Source: Proteles cristata cristata (Eukaryota > Chordata > Mammalia > Carnivora > Hyaenidae). From it: a stretch of DNA of 64,000 nt. Positions 23,700-36,204 of the stretch are shown here, one piece after another (within the stretch, counting starts at the first letter, position 1; each line of letters starts with the position of its first letter). Location of the stretch: the NCBI GenBank assembly GCA_017311185.1, contig JAESUZ010002606.1, positions 682,001 through 746,000 on the forward strand, read 5' to 3'. A model generated the notes under the pieces. That model did no database searches, had not been told where the DNA came from, and saw only the letters and a program-made list of their open reading frames with translations. The position numbers and the translations under genes were made by a program.

Positions 23700-26600
23700 T
23701 ATTCTTTTTGCTTCCCTTCCATGTTAATGGTTTATATCTTAAATTCCACATGAATGAAGTCATAGAATATCTCTTTCTCCAATTTTGCTTAGCATAATAC
23801 CCTCTAGTTCCATCGTTGTTGTTGCAAATAGAAAGATTTCATTCTTTTTGATTGTTGAGTAATACTCCATTGTATATATATACCACATCTCCTTTTCCAT
23901 TCATAGGTCGATGGACACTTAGACTCTTTCCATACTTTGGCTACTGTCAATAGTGCTGCTATAAACATTGGGTGCATGTGCCCCTTTGAAACAGCACACC
24001 TGTATCCCTTGGATAAATACCTAGTAGTGCAACTTCTGGGTGCTAGGGTAGTTCTATTTTTAACCTTTTGAGGAACCTGCATACTGTTTTCCAGAGTGGC
24101 TGCAGCAGTTTGCATTCCCAGCAGCAGTGCAAAAGAGATCCTCTTTCTTCGCATCCTTGCCAACATCTGTTGTTTCCTGAGTTGTTAATTTTAGACATTC
24201 TAACTGGTGTGAGGTGGTATCCCACTGTATTTTTAATTTGTATTTCCCTGATGATGAGTGATGTTGAACATTTTCTCATGGGTTGGTAAGCCTTTTGGAT
24301 GTCTTCTTTGGTAAAGTGTCTATTCATGTCTTTTGCCTGTTTCTTCAACTGGATTGTTTTCTGGGTATTGAGTTTGATAAGTTATTTATAGATTCTGGAT
24401 ATTAACACTATATCTGATACAGCATTTACAAATATCTCCTCCCATTCTGTTGGTTGCCTTTTAGTTTTGCTGATTGTTTCCCTTTGCTGTGCAGCTTTTT
24501 ATCCTGATGAGGTCCCAAAAGTTCATTTTTGTTTTTGTTTCCCTTGCCTCTGGAGACGTGTTGAGTAAGAAGTTGCTGTGGGTGAAGTCAAAGAAGTTTT
24601 TGTCTGCTTTCTCCTCTAGGATTTTGATGGCTTCCTGTCTCACATTTAGGTCATTCATCCATTTTAAGTTCATTTTTGTGTATGGTTTAAGAAAGTGGTC
24701 CAGGTTCATTTTTCTGCATGTTGCTGTCCAGTTTTCCCAACACCATTTGCTGAAGAGTCTTTATACCATTGGATATTCCTTCTTGCTGTGTCAAAGATTA
24801 GTTACCCGTACATCTGTGGGTCCATTTCTGGGTTCTCTGTTCTGTTCCATTACTGTAAGCGTCTGTTTTTGTGCCAGTATCATACTGTCTTGATGATTAC
24901 AGCTTTATAATACATCTTAAGGTTCAGAATTGTGACACCTCCAGCTTTGGTTTTCTTTTTCAGGACTGCTTTGGCTATTCAGGGTCTATTCTGATTCCAT
25001 ACAAATTTTAGGATTGTTTGTTCTAGTTCTGTGAAGAATATTGGTGTTATTTTGATAGGTGTTATTTTGATATTTCAATGACTAATATTCAATTATTTGT
25101 CATTGAATATGTAGATTCCTTTGGGTAGTATCAACATTTTAACAATATTTGTTCTCCCAATCCATGAGCATGTAATGTTTTTCCATTTTTTTGTGTCTTC
25201 TTCAGTATCTCTTATAAGCTTTCTATAATTTTCAGTGTATTGGTTTTTCACCTCTTTGATTAGGTTTATTCCTAGATATTTTACGGTTTTTGGTGCAATT
25301 GTAAATGAGACTGATTCCTTCATTTCTCTTTCTATTGCTTCATTCCTGGATGTATAGGAATGCAACTGATTTCTGTGCATTGATTTTATATCCTGCAACT
25401 TTGCTGAATTCATGGATCAGTTCTAGCAGATTTTTGGTGGAATGTTTTGGGTTTTCCATATAGAGTATCATGTCATCTGTGAAGAGTGAAAGTTTGACTT
25501 CTTTCTTGCTGATTTGGATGCCTTTTATTCCTTTGTGTTGTCTGATTGCTGAGGCTAGGACTTCCAATACTATGATAAATAACACTGGCAAGAGTGGAGA
25601 TCCCTGTGTGTTCCTAACCTTAGGGGGAAAGTTCTCAGTTTTTCCTCATTGAGGATATTAGCCGGTGGATCTTTCATATATGGCTTTTATGACTGAGGTA
25701 TGATCCTTCTATGCCTACTTTCTTGAGGGTTTTTACCAAGAAAGGATGCTGTATTTTGTCAAATGCTTTTTCTGCATCTATTGAGAGAATCATGTGGTTC
25801 TTGTCCTTTTAATGATGTATCACATTGTTTTGTGGATACTGAACCGGCCCTGCATCCTAGGTATAAATCCCACTTGGTTGTGGTGAATAGTTCTTTTAAT
25901 GTATTGTTGGATTGGGTTGGCTAGTATCTTGTTGAGGATTTTTGCATCCATGTTGATCAGGGAAATTGGGTCTGTACTTCTTTTTAGTGGGGTCTATGTC
26001 TGGTTTTGCAATCAAGGTAATGCTGGCTTCATAGAAAGAGTTTGGAAGTTTTTCTTCCATTTCTATTTTTTAGAACAGCTTCAAAAGAATAGGTATTAAC
26101 TCTTCTTTAAATATTTGGTAGAATCCCACTGGAAAGCCATCTTGTTTTTTGTGAGATTTTTTTCTTTTTTTTTTTTTTAATGTTTTATTTATTTCTAGGA
26201 GAGAGAGAGAGAGATAGCACGAGCAGGGTAGGGTCAGAGAGAGAGGAAGTACAGACTGAAACAGGCTCCAGGCTCTGAGCTGGCAGTCAGCACAGAGCCC
26301 GATGTGGGGCTTGAACCCATGAACCGCGAGATCATGACCTAAGCGAAAGTCGGACGCCCAACCAACTAAGCCATCCAGGCGCCCCGGGAGACTTTTGATC
26401 ACTAATTTGATTTCTTTACTGGTTATGGGTCTGTTCAAATTTTCTATTTCTTCTTGTTTCAGTCTGGGTAGTTTATATGTTTCTAGGAATTTGTCCATTT
26501 CTTCCAGATTCCCCAATTTATTGGTGTATAATTTCTCATAATATTATATTATTGTTTGTATTTCTGCAGTGTTGCTTGTGATCTCTCCTCTTTCATTCTT

Positions 26601-27754
26601 TTTATTTATTTGGGTCCTTTCCTTTTTCTTTTTGATCAAACTGGCTAGAGGCTTATCAATTTTGTTAATTATTTCAAAGAAACAGCTCCTGGTTTCATTG
26701 ATCTGTTCTACTGTTTTTTTTCTTCAATAGCATTGATTTCTGCCCTGATCTTAATTATTTCCCGTTTTCTGCTGGTTTGGAGTTTTATTTGCTGTTCTTT
26801 TTTCAGCTCCTTGAGGGGTAGGGTTAGGTTGTATATACCTTTCTTCCTCCTTTAGGAAGGCCTAGATTGCTATATACTTCCCTCTTATGACCACCTTTGC
26901 TGTATCCCAGAGGTTTTGGGCTCTGGCATTATCACTTTCATTGTCTTTCATGTACTTTTTAATTTCCTCTTTAACTTCTTGGTTAGCCCATTAATTCTTT
27001 AGTAGGATGTTCTTTAGTGTCAAAGTATTTGTTGTCTTTCCAATTTTATTCTTGTGGTTAATTCTGAGTTTCATAGCATTGTGATTTGAAAATATGCATG
27101 GTGTGATGTTGATCTTTTTATACTTGTTGAGGACTTTGTGTCCCTGTGTGTGATCTATTCTAGAAAATGTTCCATGTGCACTTGAGAGGAATGTGTATTC
27201 TGCTGCCATGTTCTGAAAATATCTGTTAAGTCCATCCAGTCCAGTGTGCCATTCAAAACCATTGTTTCCTTGTTGATTTTCTGTTTAGATGATCTGTCCA
27301 TTGCTATAAGTGGGGTGTTGAGGTCTCCTCCTATTATGGTATTATTATCAATGAGTTTCTCTATGTTCGTGACTAGTTGATCTATATATTTAGGTGCTTT
27401 CACATTGGTGGCATAAATGTTTTAATTGTTAGGTCGTCTTGGTGGATAGGCCCCTTAATTAATGATATAATTAATGCCCTTTTTCATCTCATTATAGTCT
27501 TTATTTTAAAATCTAGATTGTCTGATAAGTATGGCTACTCTGGCTTTCTTTTGGTGACCAATACCATGACAGATGGTTCTCCGTTCTCTTACTTTCAATC
27601 TGAAGGTGGCTTTAGGTCTAAAATGGGTCTCTTGTAAACAGCACATAGATGGGTCTTGTTTTCTTATCCATTCTGTTACCATATGTCTTTTAATTGGAGT
27701 GTTTAGTCCATTAACATTTAGAGTGAGTACTGAAAGATATGAATTTATTGCCAT
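23700..27754 (-). pseudogene. L1 ORF2 relic (endonuclease / reverse transcriptase)
   Basis: The translated start near 27754 (LTLNVNGLNTPIKRH) and QETHF are the N-terminal L1 endonuclease signature. A reverse-transcriptase block at about 25340-25591 contains [14 protein letters not shown], the L1 counterpart of the FADD catalytic box. C-terminal pieces end near 23.7-23.8 kb. The frame is split into segments of 60-150 codons by stops and shifts, and a SINE interrupts it at 26161-26385. It cannot make a functional protein as it stands. Confidence 0.9.
26161..26385 (-). mobile_element. Young tRNA-Lys SINE inserted in the L1 ORF2
   Basis: An antisense copy starts with a poly-T tail and TTTATTTCTAGGAGAG and ends CCAGGCGCCCC. 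The flanks GAGATTTT and GAGACTTTT resemble a short duplication. It has the GCGAAAGTCGGACG variant of the young subfamily. Confidence 0.9.
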
Positions 27755-27789
27755 TGTGTTGCCTGTAGACTTGGATTTCTGGTGGTGTT

Positions 27790-28727
27790 CTCTGGTCCTT
27801 TCTAATCTTTGTTGCTTTTGGTCTTTTTTGTTTTATTTTGTCTTTTCTCCCCTCAGAGAATCCCCCTTAAAATTTCTTGCAGGGCTGGTTTAGTGGTCAC
27901 ATAATCCTTTAGTTTTTGTTTGTCTGGGAAACTCTTTATATCTTTATATCTCCCTTTAGTTTGAATGACAGCCTTGTTGGATAAAAGATTCTTGCCTGCA
28001 TATTTTTCTGATTCAGCATATTAAGTATATTCTGCCACTCCTTTCTGGCCTGCCAAGTTTCTGTGGATAGGTCTGGTGTGAACCTGATCTGTTTTCCTTT
28101 GTAGGTTAAAGACTTTTTTCCCTTGCTACTTTCATGATTCTTTTCTTGTCTGTGTATTTTGTGAATTTGACTCTGAAAGGCCTTGTTGATGGTTGGTCTT
28201 TGTAGAATTTAATGGGAGTTCTCTGTGCTTCCTGGATTTTAATGTCTATGTGTTTCCCTGGGTTAAGAAAGTTTTCCACTATGATTTGCTCACATAAATC
28301 CTCCACCCCCCTTTTTCTCTCTCTTTATCTTCCAGGACCCCTATGATTCAGATGTTATTCTTTTTAAAGGAGTCACTGAATTCTCTAATTCTTAAATCAT
28401 GCAGTTTTGCCTCTTTCTTTTCTGCTTCATTATTCTCCATAAGTTTGTCCTCTACATCACACTGATTCGTTGCTCTGCTTCATCCATCCTTGCTGCCATG
28501 GCATCCATTCGAGATTGCATCTCAGTTATAGCATTTTTAATTTCATCCTAGCTAAACTTTACTTCTTTTATCTCCACAGAAAGGGATTCTATGCTTTTTT
28601 CAACCAGCTAGTATTATTATTAAGATTCTAAATTCTGGTTCAGACATCTTTTTTGTATCTGCATTAAGTCCCTGGCTGTCATTTCTTCCTGTTCTTTCTT
28701 TTGGGGTGAATTCCTTAGTTTCATCAT
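27790..28727 (-). pseudogene. L1 ORF1 relic (RNA-binding protein)
   Basis: A start with two adjacent ATGs (28727, 28724) is followed by KLRNSPQKKEQEE-like sequence. The C-terminal nucleic-acid-binding part is visible at 28106-28306 (IQEAQRTPIKFY, then VKFTKYTDKKRIMKVAREK). Several stops break the frame. The position between the L1 5' UTR and ORF2 confirms the assignment. Confidence 0.8.
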
Positions 28728-30389
28728 TTTGGAGGAAGAAAAAGAATAAAATTAAATTTAATTAAAAAATTAAGAACAATACAAAAAAATCAAATAGATG
28801 CTAGGCATGTTTTGGTCTGGTTGTCAAAAGAAGCTTGATAGAATAAAGAAAAAAGGGGAAGAAAAGAAACGAAAAATAAGGAAAAAAGGAAAAAACAAGG
28901 AAAACATTTGAAAATTTAAAAAATAGAACAAAATGAAATGATTTAAGTAAAATAGAATAAAAAATTTACAAAGTAAAAAAAATAGTAGAAAAAATCTTTT
29001 TTGTAAGAACGGAAAATAAAAATAAGTTTTTTCTTTCTGTACTGAAGAAGAAAAAGGAAAAAAAGTGAATAGATGGACCAGCGAACAGAATGAAATACGA
29101 TTGAAATTACATCCAGTTTCTTCTAGAATTCATACTATGAAGCACTTTATAGTCTGTAAACTAAAAAGGCAGAGAGACTTGTGTTCTTCTAGAGCCTGGT
29201 TGGCCCAGTTGGCGGGACGGGGGGGCTAGTGCAACAACTCTGTTCTCCACTAGATGGCGCCCCTTAGTTTACTGGTGTGGATCACTGTGGTGCATATACA
29301 CGTTTATGTGCATGCACGGGAGAGGCGAAACTGGTGTCACCCAACTACCCAGTCTCTAGTATCAGAACTCTGTGCTTTCACGACTGGCAATCAAGTACCC
29401 CTCCTTTGCCTCTGGCTTTTGTCCACTCCCTGCTTCTACACTGTCCATGACCAAGCCGTGAGGATGCCGGGCAGCACCTCCCTCCCAAGTTTTATCTCAG
29501 ATGGGGCTGTGTTTCCAAATCCCTCATTTCTGAGGGCCCTGTGGCTTTTACCTGCTCAGACCTTCTGGGGGAGGGTCTCCCCGAGCAATGGCCAGGTGTC
29601 AGCCCACCCCCAGGTATGTTCACGCAACTGCACTGCTGCAGATGCCTAGAGACTGAGGCAGGTTCCAGCCTGCCCCAGAAAAAGTTTGCCTGATCGTGGA
29701 GCAGCAGAATTTCAGGGATTATGATAAATCACAACACACATCTGGCACCAGGCTTCACCACCCCTTAACATCCTTGTTCCAACACTGGCAAATGTGGCTG
29801 TTCTCCAAGGTCTGCTGGGACCTTGGCCTGTGAGAGGCTGCACAACCTCTACCAAACGTCCTCTCAGCAGGGGAACTGCCTCTCCCCATGTGGCCCAAGG
29901 ACCTTGAGGACCTGGATGTCTGCTCCTGGGGATTTGCCCTTCCCACCAGAGCTCTGCCAGATATGAAGCTGAGGAGTTTCAGACTCTAGCTTCCCTGTTC
30001 ATAGAGTCTTATGGTCTCCAAGCCCTCTCCTCTCTCCCTTTCTTGTTAAGTCCCTTATGGGTGTTTCCACTCTTTCTCTTCCTCTCCAGCTGCTTTCAGG
30101 GGGAGTGCTTTTCCTGTGCTTTCCCCTCTGTCTCCATCCTCTCTTCACAAACAAAAACAGTTCCCTTTCCCCCGCAGCTTCTCTCTCCCCCAGTTCACCT
30201 CTCAGTGCCGTGTACCTGTCAAATTCTGTGGTTCAAGTTATGCCGATTGTTGTGTTAATCCTCAGATCAATTTTCTAGGTGTGCGATATAGTTTGGTGTT
30301 GATCTAGCTACATTTCAGGGACAAGACGTGCAAAAAATCTTCCATGCTGCTCGGCCATCTTGGCCCCCCTCTCCCTGAAGTGGTGGCAT

Positions 30390-30450
30390 TTAAACTGAGA
30401 TATGAATGACAAAAAAGACCCCAGCCATGGGAAAACTCTGTACAAAGAGC
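30390..30450 (-). repeat. L2 continuation right of the L1
   Basis: TTTAAACTGAGATATGAATG continues the L2 text broken by the L1 insertion. The L2 ACATTTGAGCTGAGACCTGAA consensus is recognisable in diverged form. Confidence 0.5.
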
Positions 30451-30741
30451 ATCCTGGGTAGATAATATACTTCAAAGGCCATGGAATATGTGCCTCTTTT
30501 CCATAGGACACCCCCCCCACACACACCATACCCTCTGATACTTCTGAGTGTATCTCTTCCCAACTAAGACACACGAAGCCCCCAAGGTCAGGGTGTTTCA
30601 CTCACATTTTCAGCCTCTGGGGCTGGTACAGTGGCTGGCACAGAGCACAGCTAGCTGCATGAATGGCTCCAGAAGGCAGGCCAGAGAATAGTTCATTCTT
30701 CACAGAGGTGTCTCCTTGATAAGAGAGCCAAAATCGAGCTA

Positions 30742-30992
30742 GAGAAAGGTTACAAGCAATGGTTCTCAACAGGGGGTGGAGGGTGATCCAGCCCTGCTGG
30801 GGTCTATATAGCCATATGTCTGGGGACATATTTGATTGTTGTGAGTAGGCCAGGAGGGTGCTCCTGGCATCTGAATGGGGACCACGGCTGCTGCTGAATA
30901 CCCTCCAGTGCACAAAGCAGGCCTCACAGTGAATAATGACCTTGCCCCAAATGTCAACAGACCCAAGCTCAAGAAACCTTGGCTAGAACAAT
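30742..30992 (+). repeat. hAT-Charlie non-autonomous element
   Basis: GCAATGGTTCTCAACAGGGG at the left and CAAGCTCAAGAAACCTTGG at the right are near-inverted ends. Internal GTCTGGGGACATATTTGATT is typical of a MER20/MER5-type consensus; the subfamily is not settled. Confidence 0.7.
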
Positions 30993-31980
30993 GCCACTTT
31001 CTTTTTGGATCCCTGAGCATTCACATGAAACTTTCCTAAGCTTTTTTCTACTAAACAATATTGAACTCTGAGGACAAAGACATGAACAAGCAGATTTTTA
31101 TGTCAATCATAAGCCTTGGGGCTAAGAAGAAAATGCCACTAACACTCACTGAACATAAGGACATGATGTCTTGATAAATACACCTATGATGCAAAGGCGG
31201 TCCACATCACTGGGGAAAAGACGATCAAGACCAGAGAAGGCCATCCGGACTGTCTCCCTGTAGGAGGAAGATGTAGGAATGAACATCCCACATTTAACAT
31301 TTTATAATGGCCCAGGGATTATTCACTTCAAATTTGAGAAGTAGGATGCAGGAGTCAGTGAGCCCCTAGAATTAAGAGCAAATTGTGTTTTGCCCTTTTC
31401 TGGGGGAGCAAATCCATTGCTCTCATCATATCCTCAAAAGGGCCTGTTAGCCCAGATGATTAAGAATCACAGAACTAATCAAAAGTTCCCCCTCTTCCCT
31501 GGTGGCTTCACTATAGAAACAGAAAACATCTGGTCATACCATTCTGTATCTTTTCTTAGTCACCTTGGTCTTTTCCTCTGGGCCAAATAATTCCAATTTT
31601 GCTTAAAGAACTCTATTTTAAAATGTTTAATCATACTTGGCTTCCAGATCCTTTAAAAAAAAAAAAAACTCAACTCTGCTGATCTTGGTAAGCGGTGGGG
31701 CTCCAAGCTGAGTCTGGGACAGTAAAAAACGACCTCAAAAGCAGAGATAAAGAAGCTACTGGAAAAGAAGGAAGCACAGATTGATCTTGATGGAGAAAAG
31801 GGTAGGTCATCAAAGACCCCTAAGAGAGAGTAGAACTTGAGCTGGCCCATTCAGTTGTGGTCTTACACACACACTCACAACAAAGAGCTTGTAGAGACAT
31901 TTTAATATGGGTTCCAGATGGTAAAGAAAATTTAAGTCAATAGCTGATGATTAAGGTGAAAAAAAAAAAAAGGAAAAACA
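30993..31980. other. Intron sequence, nothing recognised
   Basis: AT-moderate DNA with a poly-A run at about 31655-31668 and no recognised element. Confidence 0.5.
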
Positions 31981-32182
31981 GGGGTGGCCTGGGTGGCTCA
32001 GTCGGTGGGGTGTTGGGACTTCAGCTCAGGTCATGATCTCCTAGTTTGTTCATGGGTTTGAGCCTCATGTTGGGTTCTGTGCTGACAGCTCAGTCTAAAG
32101 CCTGCTTCCAATTCTGTGTCTTCCTCTTCCTCTCTCTCTCTCCGCCCCTCTCCCACTCTCACTCTCAAAAATAAACATTAAG
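31981..32182 (+). mobile_element. tRNA-Lys SINE, first of three in a row
   Basis: Head GGGTGGCCTGGGTGGCTCAG, tail CTCAAAAATAAACATTAAG. The next SINE starts at its tail. Confidence 0.93.
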
Positions 32183-32183
32183 A

Positions 32184-32400
32184 GGGGTGCCTGGGTGGCT
32201 TAGTCGGTTAAGCGTCCGACTTTCGCTTAGGTCATGATCTCGCGGTCCGTGGGTTCGAGCCCGCGTCGGGCTCTGTGCTGACTGCCAGCTCAGAGCCTGG
32301 AGCCTGTTTCAGTCTGTGACTCCCTCTCTCTCTGTCCCTCCCCTGCTCATGCTGTCTCTCTCTCCTAGAAATAAATAAAACATTTTTAAAAAATTAACAT
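32184..32400 (+). mobile_element. Young tRNA-Lys SINE, second of three in a row
   Basis: Head GGGGTGCCTGGGTGGCTTAG with the TTTCGCTTAGG variant and AAATAAATAAAACATT tail. AACATTAAGA on both sides suggests insertion into the tail of the first copy. Confidence 0.94.
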
Positions 32401-32429
32401 TAAGAAATTAATAAAAAGAAAAAAGAAAA

Positions 32430-32630
32430 GGGGTGTCTGGGTGGCTCAGTCGATTGAGCATCTGACTTCAGCTCAGGTCATGATCTCGTGGTCTGTGAGT
32501 TCAAGCCCCACACTGGGCTCTGTGCTGACAGCTCAGAGTCTGGAGCCTGCTTTGGATTCTGTGTCTCCCTCTCTCTCTGCCCCTCCCTCCTCAAAAATAG
32601 ACAAATATTAAAAAACATTAAAAAAGAAAA
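32430..32630 (+). mobile_element. tRNA-Lys SINE, third of three in a row
   Basis: Head GGGGTGTCTGGGTGGCTCAG, ending in CCTCAAAAATAGACAAAT and an A-rich tail. Confidence 0.92.
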
Positions 32631-33227
32631 AAGAAAAAATTAACTATAACTTATGGGAGTAACCAGAATGACAACACGGTCCTATGCTGCCTGCTCAGGT
32701 CTTGTTAACCTCTGAGCAATACCAGTTGCATTTAATGCATAGATCCTGACTTTCTGGAACTATCTTTAAATGAACTCAAGAACAAATGTACCAGCCCAGA
32801 GGAAGAGGAGCACATAATCTGAAGACAGAAAATTTTTAGAGTTTCAGAAATATAGTCATCACATAAGATTAGCATGAGGAAATGTGAAGGGGGAGCACCA
32901 ATCATACAAAAACATCAAAGTCCCTGTGTATGTACCTATGGAACAGAGCAAGCTCTTAGGATTCCAGAGCTCTCTACCTCTTAATTCAGAATGACTCAGG
33001 TTTTGAGAGTGAAAATTTTGGCAGAGTCTCAAACTGCAGAAACCAGCTGGTGCTCGTTCTCTTTGGGGACTCCATTCCCTTCCTTCTCTCCCACTGTGTT
33101 CCTTAGGTGCCACTCAGTGGTCTATCTTCCCTACAGCCCCTCAGAGCCTGTCCAAGGACATCTGGGATGGTATTTTTAGCCCCTGATTTCAACTCAATCC
33201 TTTGGGATTTACTCCTTAGTTGCTATT

Positions 33228-33375
33228 TCTCTAGGTCACTGCTTCTAATCCAAGTGCACTAGGATCCCCAGAGGAACAGGTGAAGAAGGGAGATTCCTGA
33301 GTCCCACCTCCCTGAGGCTCAGGGATCTGCATTTCACACTCTCTTCTACGAATCACTGTTCTAGGTGGTGTAATA
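33228..33375 (+). repeat. MER5-type hAT-Charlie element
   Basis: CACTGCTTCTAATCCAAGTG, AGGATCCCCAGAGGAACAGG and GGGATCTGCATTTCACAC follow the MER5 pattern. Confidence 0.65.
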
Positions 33376-33934
33376 AACATTAAAGCAAAGCCGAGATCCT
33401 CCCACTTCCCTGGCTCTGGAAACCAAACTCTAGACACACGGGACTGCTTCACGTCATCTCCCTCTGCCTGTTACCTGTTTTTCCTCTGTCCACTGATTTG
33501 CTTTCCTTTTCTAAAATTCACCCTTCACCCCAAGTGGCCACACCTCCTTCCTGTCTGTCCAGCATCTCTTCCTTACAGTCAAAGCCACACCCACAGAGAT
33601 GTTTTCCATCTGTTAATGCAGCTTCATTGGTCCTGCCTTGAGTCCAGTCCCTTAGTTTTCAATTCAGATTTTAAGTCATTTTCCAAATTTCCTTCTTGTG
33701 GTCCCTTTTCCTAACTGTCCTTCCCCTGCCTCCCGAAAGAGCTAGCACATATTCAGAGAGAGAGTCCTGCCTGTAAGGACCCTACCAGGCCATGGGTCAG
33801 GTCTCTCAAGGAGAATTTAATCCCATGACATATAAAGACCTTCAAATTCCAAACTTCAAATTCAAAGACCTGGCAAACTATGCGTCTCTTAAATTTCTTT
33901 TCTTCTACCCCAACTGTCTTGGATTAGCACCATC

Positions 33935-34125
33935 TGGGGGTGCTCCCTTCATCCGTATCAGGGGTTCCCACCCCAGGGTTCACTTTAGAATCAGTGGAGA
34001 GCTATACCCGGGCAGCACCCCCAAAACAATGAAAACAGAGGCCCAGATATTGACATTGTTTAAAAGCCTCCAGGTGACACTCAGGCACAGCCAGGGGTTA
34101 GACACACCACTTGAAGCGAGTGAGA
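33935..34125 (+). repeat. MER5-type hAT-Charlie element
   Basis: GGTTCACTTTAGAATCAGTG, GAGGCCCAGATATTGACATT and CCTCCAGGTGACACTCAGG match the MER5 layout. Confidence 0.65.
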
Positions 34126-35864
34126 ATACCCAAGCCATGGTCTTCCCCACCCAGGCTGATCTGAAGGTCAATTTCTGCCAGCTTAGGGATGGGACCACAG
34201 CTCACCGGACTGTGCACCCCAGGTAACCAGAACCCAGCATCTGACACTGTGCACCTTCAGTGAACCTTTTCTGAATACCTGAACCAGCACTAGGACACTC
34301 TGTCGAGCTGGTGGTCCTTTTTGCACCTCCAGTGGGTCATTCATCCCATCTGGTCTCCTTCCTCATCACTCCTCCAGCCACTTCCTGGCCAAAGCTTCAC
34401 CTCCCACAGGACTGGGCACAGACTTCTCCCTGGCCCTTCTCTGATCCTGCTAACCCATCCCCTCATATCACATTAATCTTCCAAAATGGTCTTTTTGCAA
34501 ACCCTACCTCCTACTCGAAAGACATCAATAGCTTCCAATTGTCTAAAAGGTAAAAATTCAAAACCTTTTAGGGGCAGGGGGCATGGCTGCTGTGGATTTA
34601 CAACAACTTCTGTTTTCCTGTTTGCTTTATAATCTCTCTATTGTAAATCTCTTGGTGAAGAGAAAATAAAGACAATGAGCACTATTTGAAAGTTGCTATT
34701 CAATAAACTATTTAATGAAAAAAAAAAGTTGCTATTGCTCCACTCACTTGGAACACGCAGCCCACCAGCAGACTTGGAGACCCTCCAGGATAGAGACTCC
34801 ACTTCCTGGAAATGCCCTCTTCACACGGGAAAGACCCTCAATAAATGCCCTGTGGAGAGCAGCCCCACCACAGAGCCTCTGTATCTCGTCCATGAGTCTA
34901 CTGAGCAGCTCCTCTCTGTGCACCTGTTTCTACGGGACACACCTCGCCCCCCGCCAGGTCTTTCAAAGGATCAGCCAGGAAGATCTATCTTTCTCAAGTC
35001 CTCATACAAGACCTGGGCACAGCATCCAATGGCCTCTCCCTTTGCCCTCCTGCTCTGCTTTGTGAAATGTAGGAATCGGGAACCAGAGGGTCACAGCCAC
35101 CAGGAATGATGGGAGAAGATGCCTTGTCAGCCCCGAGATCAGTGTGCTGCATGCTGCCGGGACAGTCATTTGTCCCTCATTGTTCACTGCCAACATTTAC
35201 AAGGGATGCATTCTCATTATAAACTGGAACTGGCTCAGGTTGTCCCCACAGTATCACCGTCTCACTCAGATGAGCCTTTCCTCAGGGAAGGTCCGGAGAG
35301 GTTCCGTGCCAGCTGACGCACATGGCACGACCACCAGTCACCGAGGCTCTGCCAGACTGTCGCCGTGGGCATGAGGGGCCTATCGACATCAACCTGACGA
35401 TCCCTTACAGTTTATGTCACATGACTCACTTGATGGGCTGATCTCCTCTGCAACCACCTAGTTTCCTTCCTTTCACCCTCAAATGCTTTTTCCTCCCTGT
35501 GAGAGTCACCGTCCGTCCTCTCCCTCAACGAGTGGCCACTTTCTCATCCTGGGAACACCCATTTTCCAGGCTTCCAAAAGAGTTCTAAAACCAGCCCTTG
35601 GCTTCCTGAGAAGTTCCTGACTTTTAAAATATCTCCATTGGTTTTTGCCTAATTTTCCCACTTATCAGCCTTACACTTTTGACATACAAGTGGCCGAATC
35701 CGGACCCTCTCTGCCCAAGTTTGGGACTCACGCCCACGGCCAGCATTGACAGTTCTGCCCACAGTGGCTACTGCACCTCTCCCAGCTCGCGGCCGGGGCA
35801 CCACGCCCCCGAGTCATCCTCCTCCGTCAGGTCTCCAGTGACCATCTGTCCCAACACACACACA
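34126..35864. other. Intron sequence, nothing recognised
   Basis: Contains scattered LINE-like words (ACCCTCAATAAATGCC at about 34836) but no element I can delimit and no exon. Confidence 0.45.
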
Positions 35865-36125
35865 CTCTTCCATCCCTTGATGAAGTACCGCTTGGGGCCA
35901 GGAACACAGCGGTTAGACACCGATCCTGCCTCTACCACTGATGGCTGTGGCCTCTGCAAGTCACTTCCGCTCTAAGCTTGCTCCCTTTTCTGTGAAACCA
36001 GAATAAAATGGTCCTGCCTTGGGAGGAGGGGGTTGTGAGAATTTGGTAAGACAATGGGGGTAAAGCACCCCACCGCATACCATGCTGGACACAGTAAAGC
36101 TCAAGAAATGCCAGTTACTATGATC
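35865..36125 (+). repeat. MIR SINE, nearly full length, plus strand
   Basis: GATCCTGCCTCTACCACTGA, CTCTGCAAGTCACTTCCGC and GGTAAGACAATGGGGGTAAA follow the full MIR order. Confidence 0.75.
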
Positions 36126-36204
36126 AGGCGTATTATAAATTCCCAACGTTGCCACTGCACTTCATTCCATTTGCCAGTTTTCCTAGCCTCCTTTAATGTC
36201 TTGT

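Larger units (their letters stand above)
23478..30371 (-). mobile_element. Full-length carnivore L1 retrotransposon, minus strand, with nested SINE
   Basis: The element reads right to left: a 5' end GGGGGCCAAGATGGCCGAGC at about 30368, a roughly 1.6-kb 5' UTR that includes a T-rich stretch (28735-29060), ORF1, ORF2, a short 3' UTR and a poly-A tail (seen as CTTTTTTTTA at 23478-23487). It is bounded by a perfect 18-bp target-site duplication, TCCCTGAAGTGGTGGCAT, at 23460-23477 and 30372-30389. Length is 6,894 bases including a SINE of about 225 bases. The intact ends and duplication show one complete target-primed insertion. Multiple stops and frame shifts in both ORFs make it inactive. Confidence 0.95.

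Noticed and set aside
29254..29649. 131-codon plus-strand frame
   Set aside because: It lies antisense in the L1 5' UTR.
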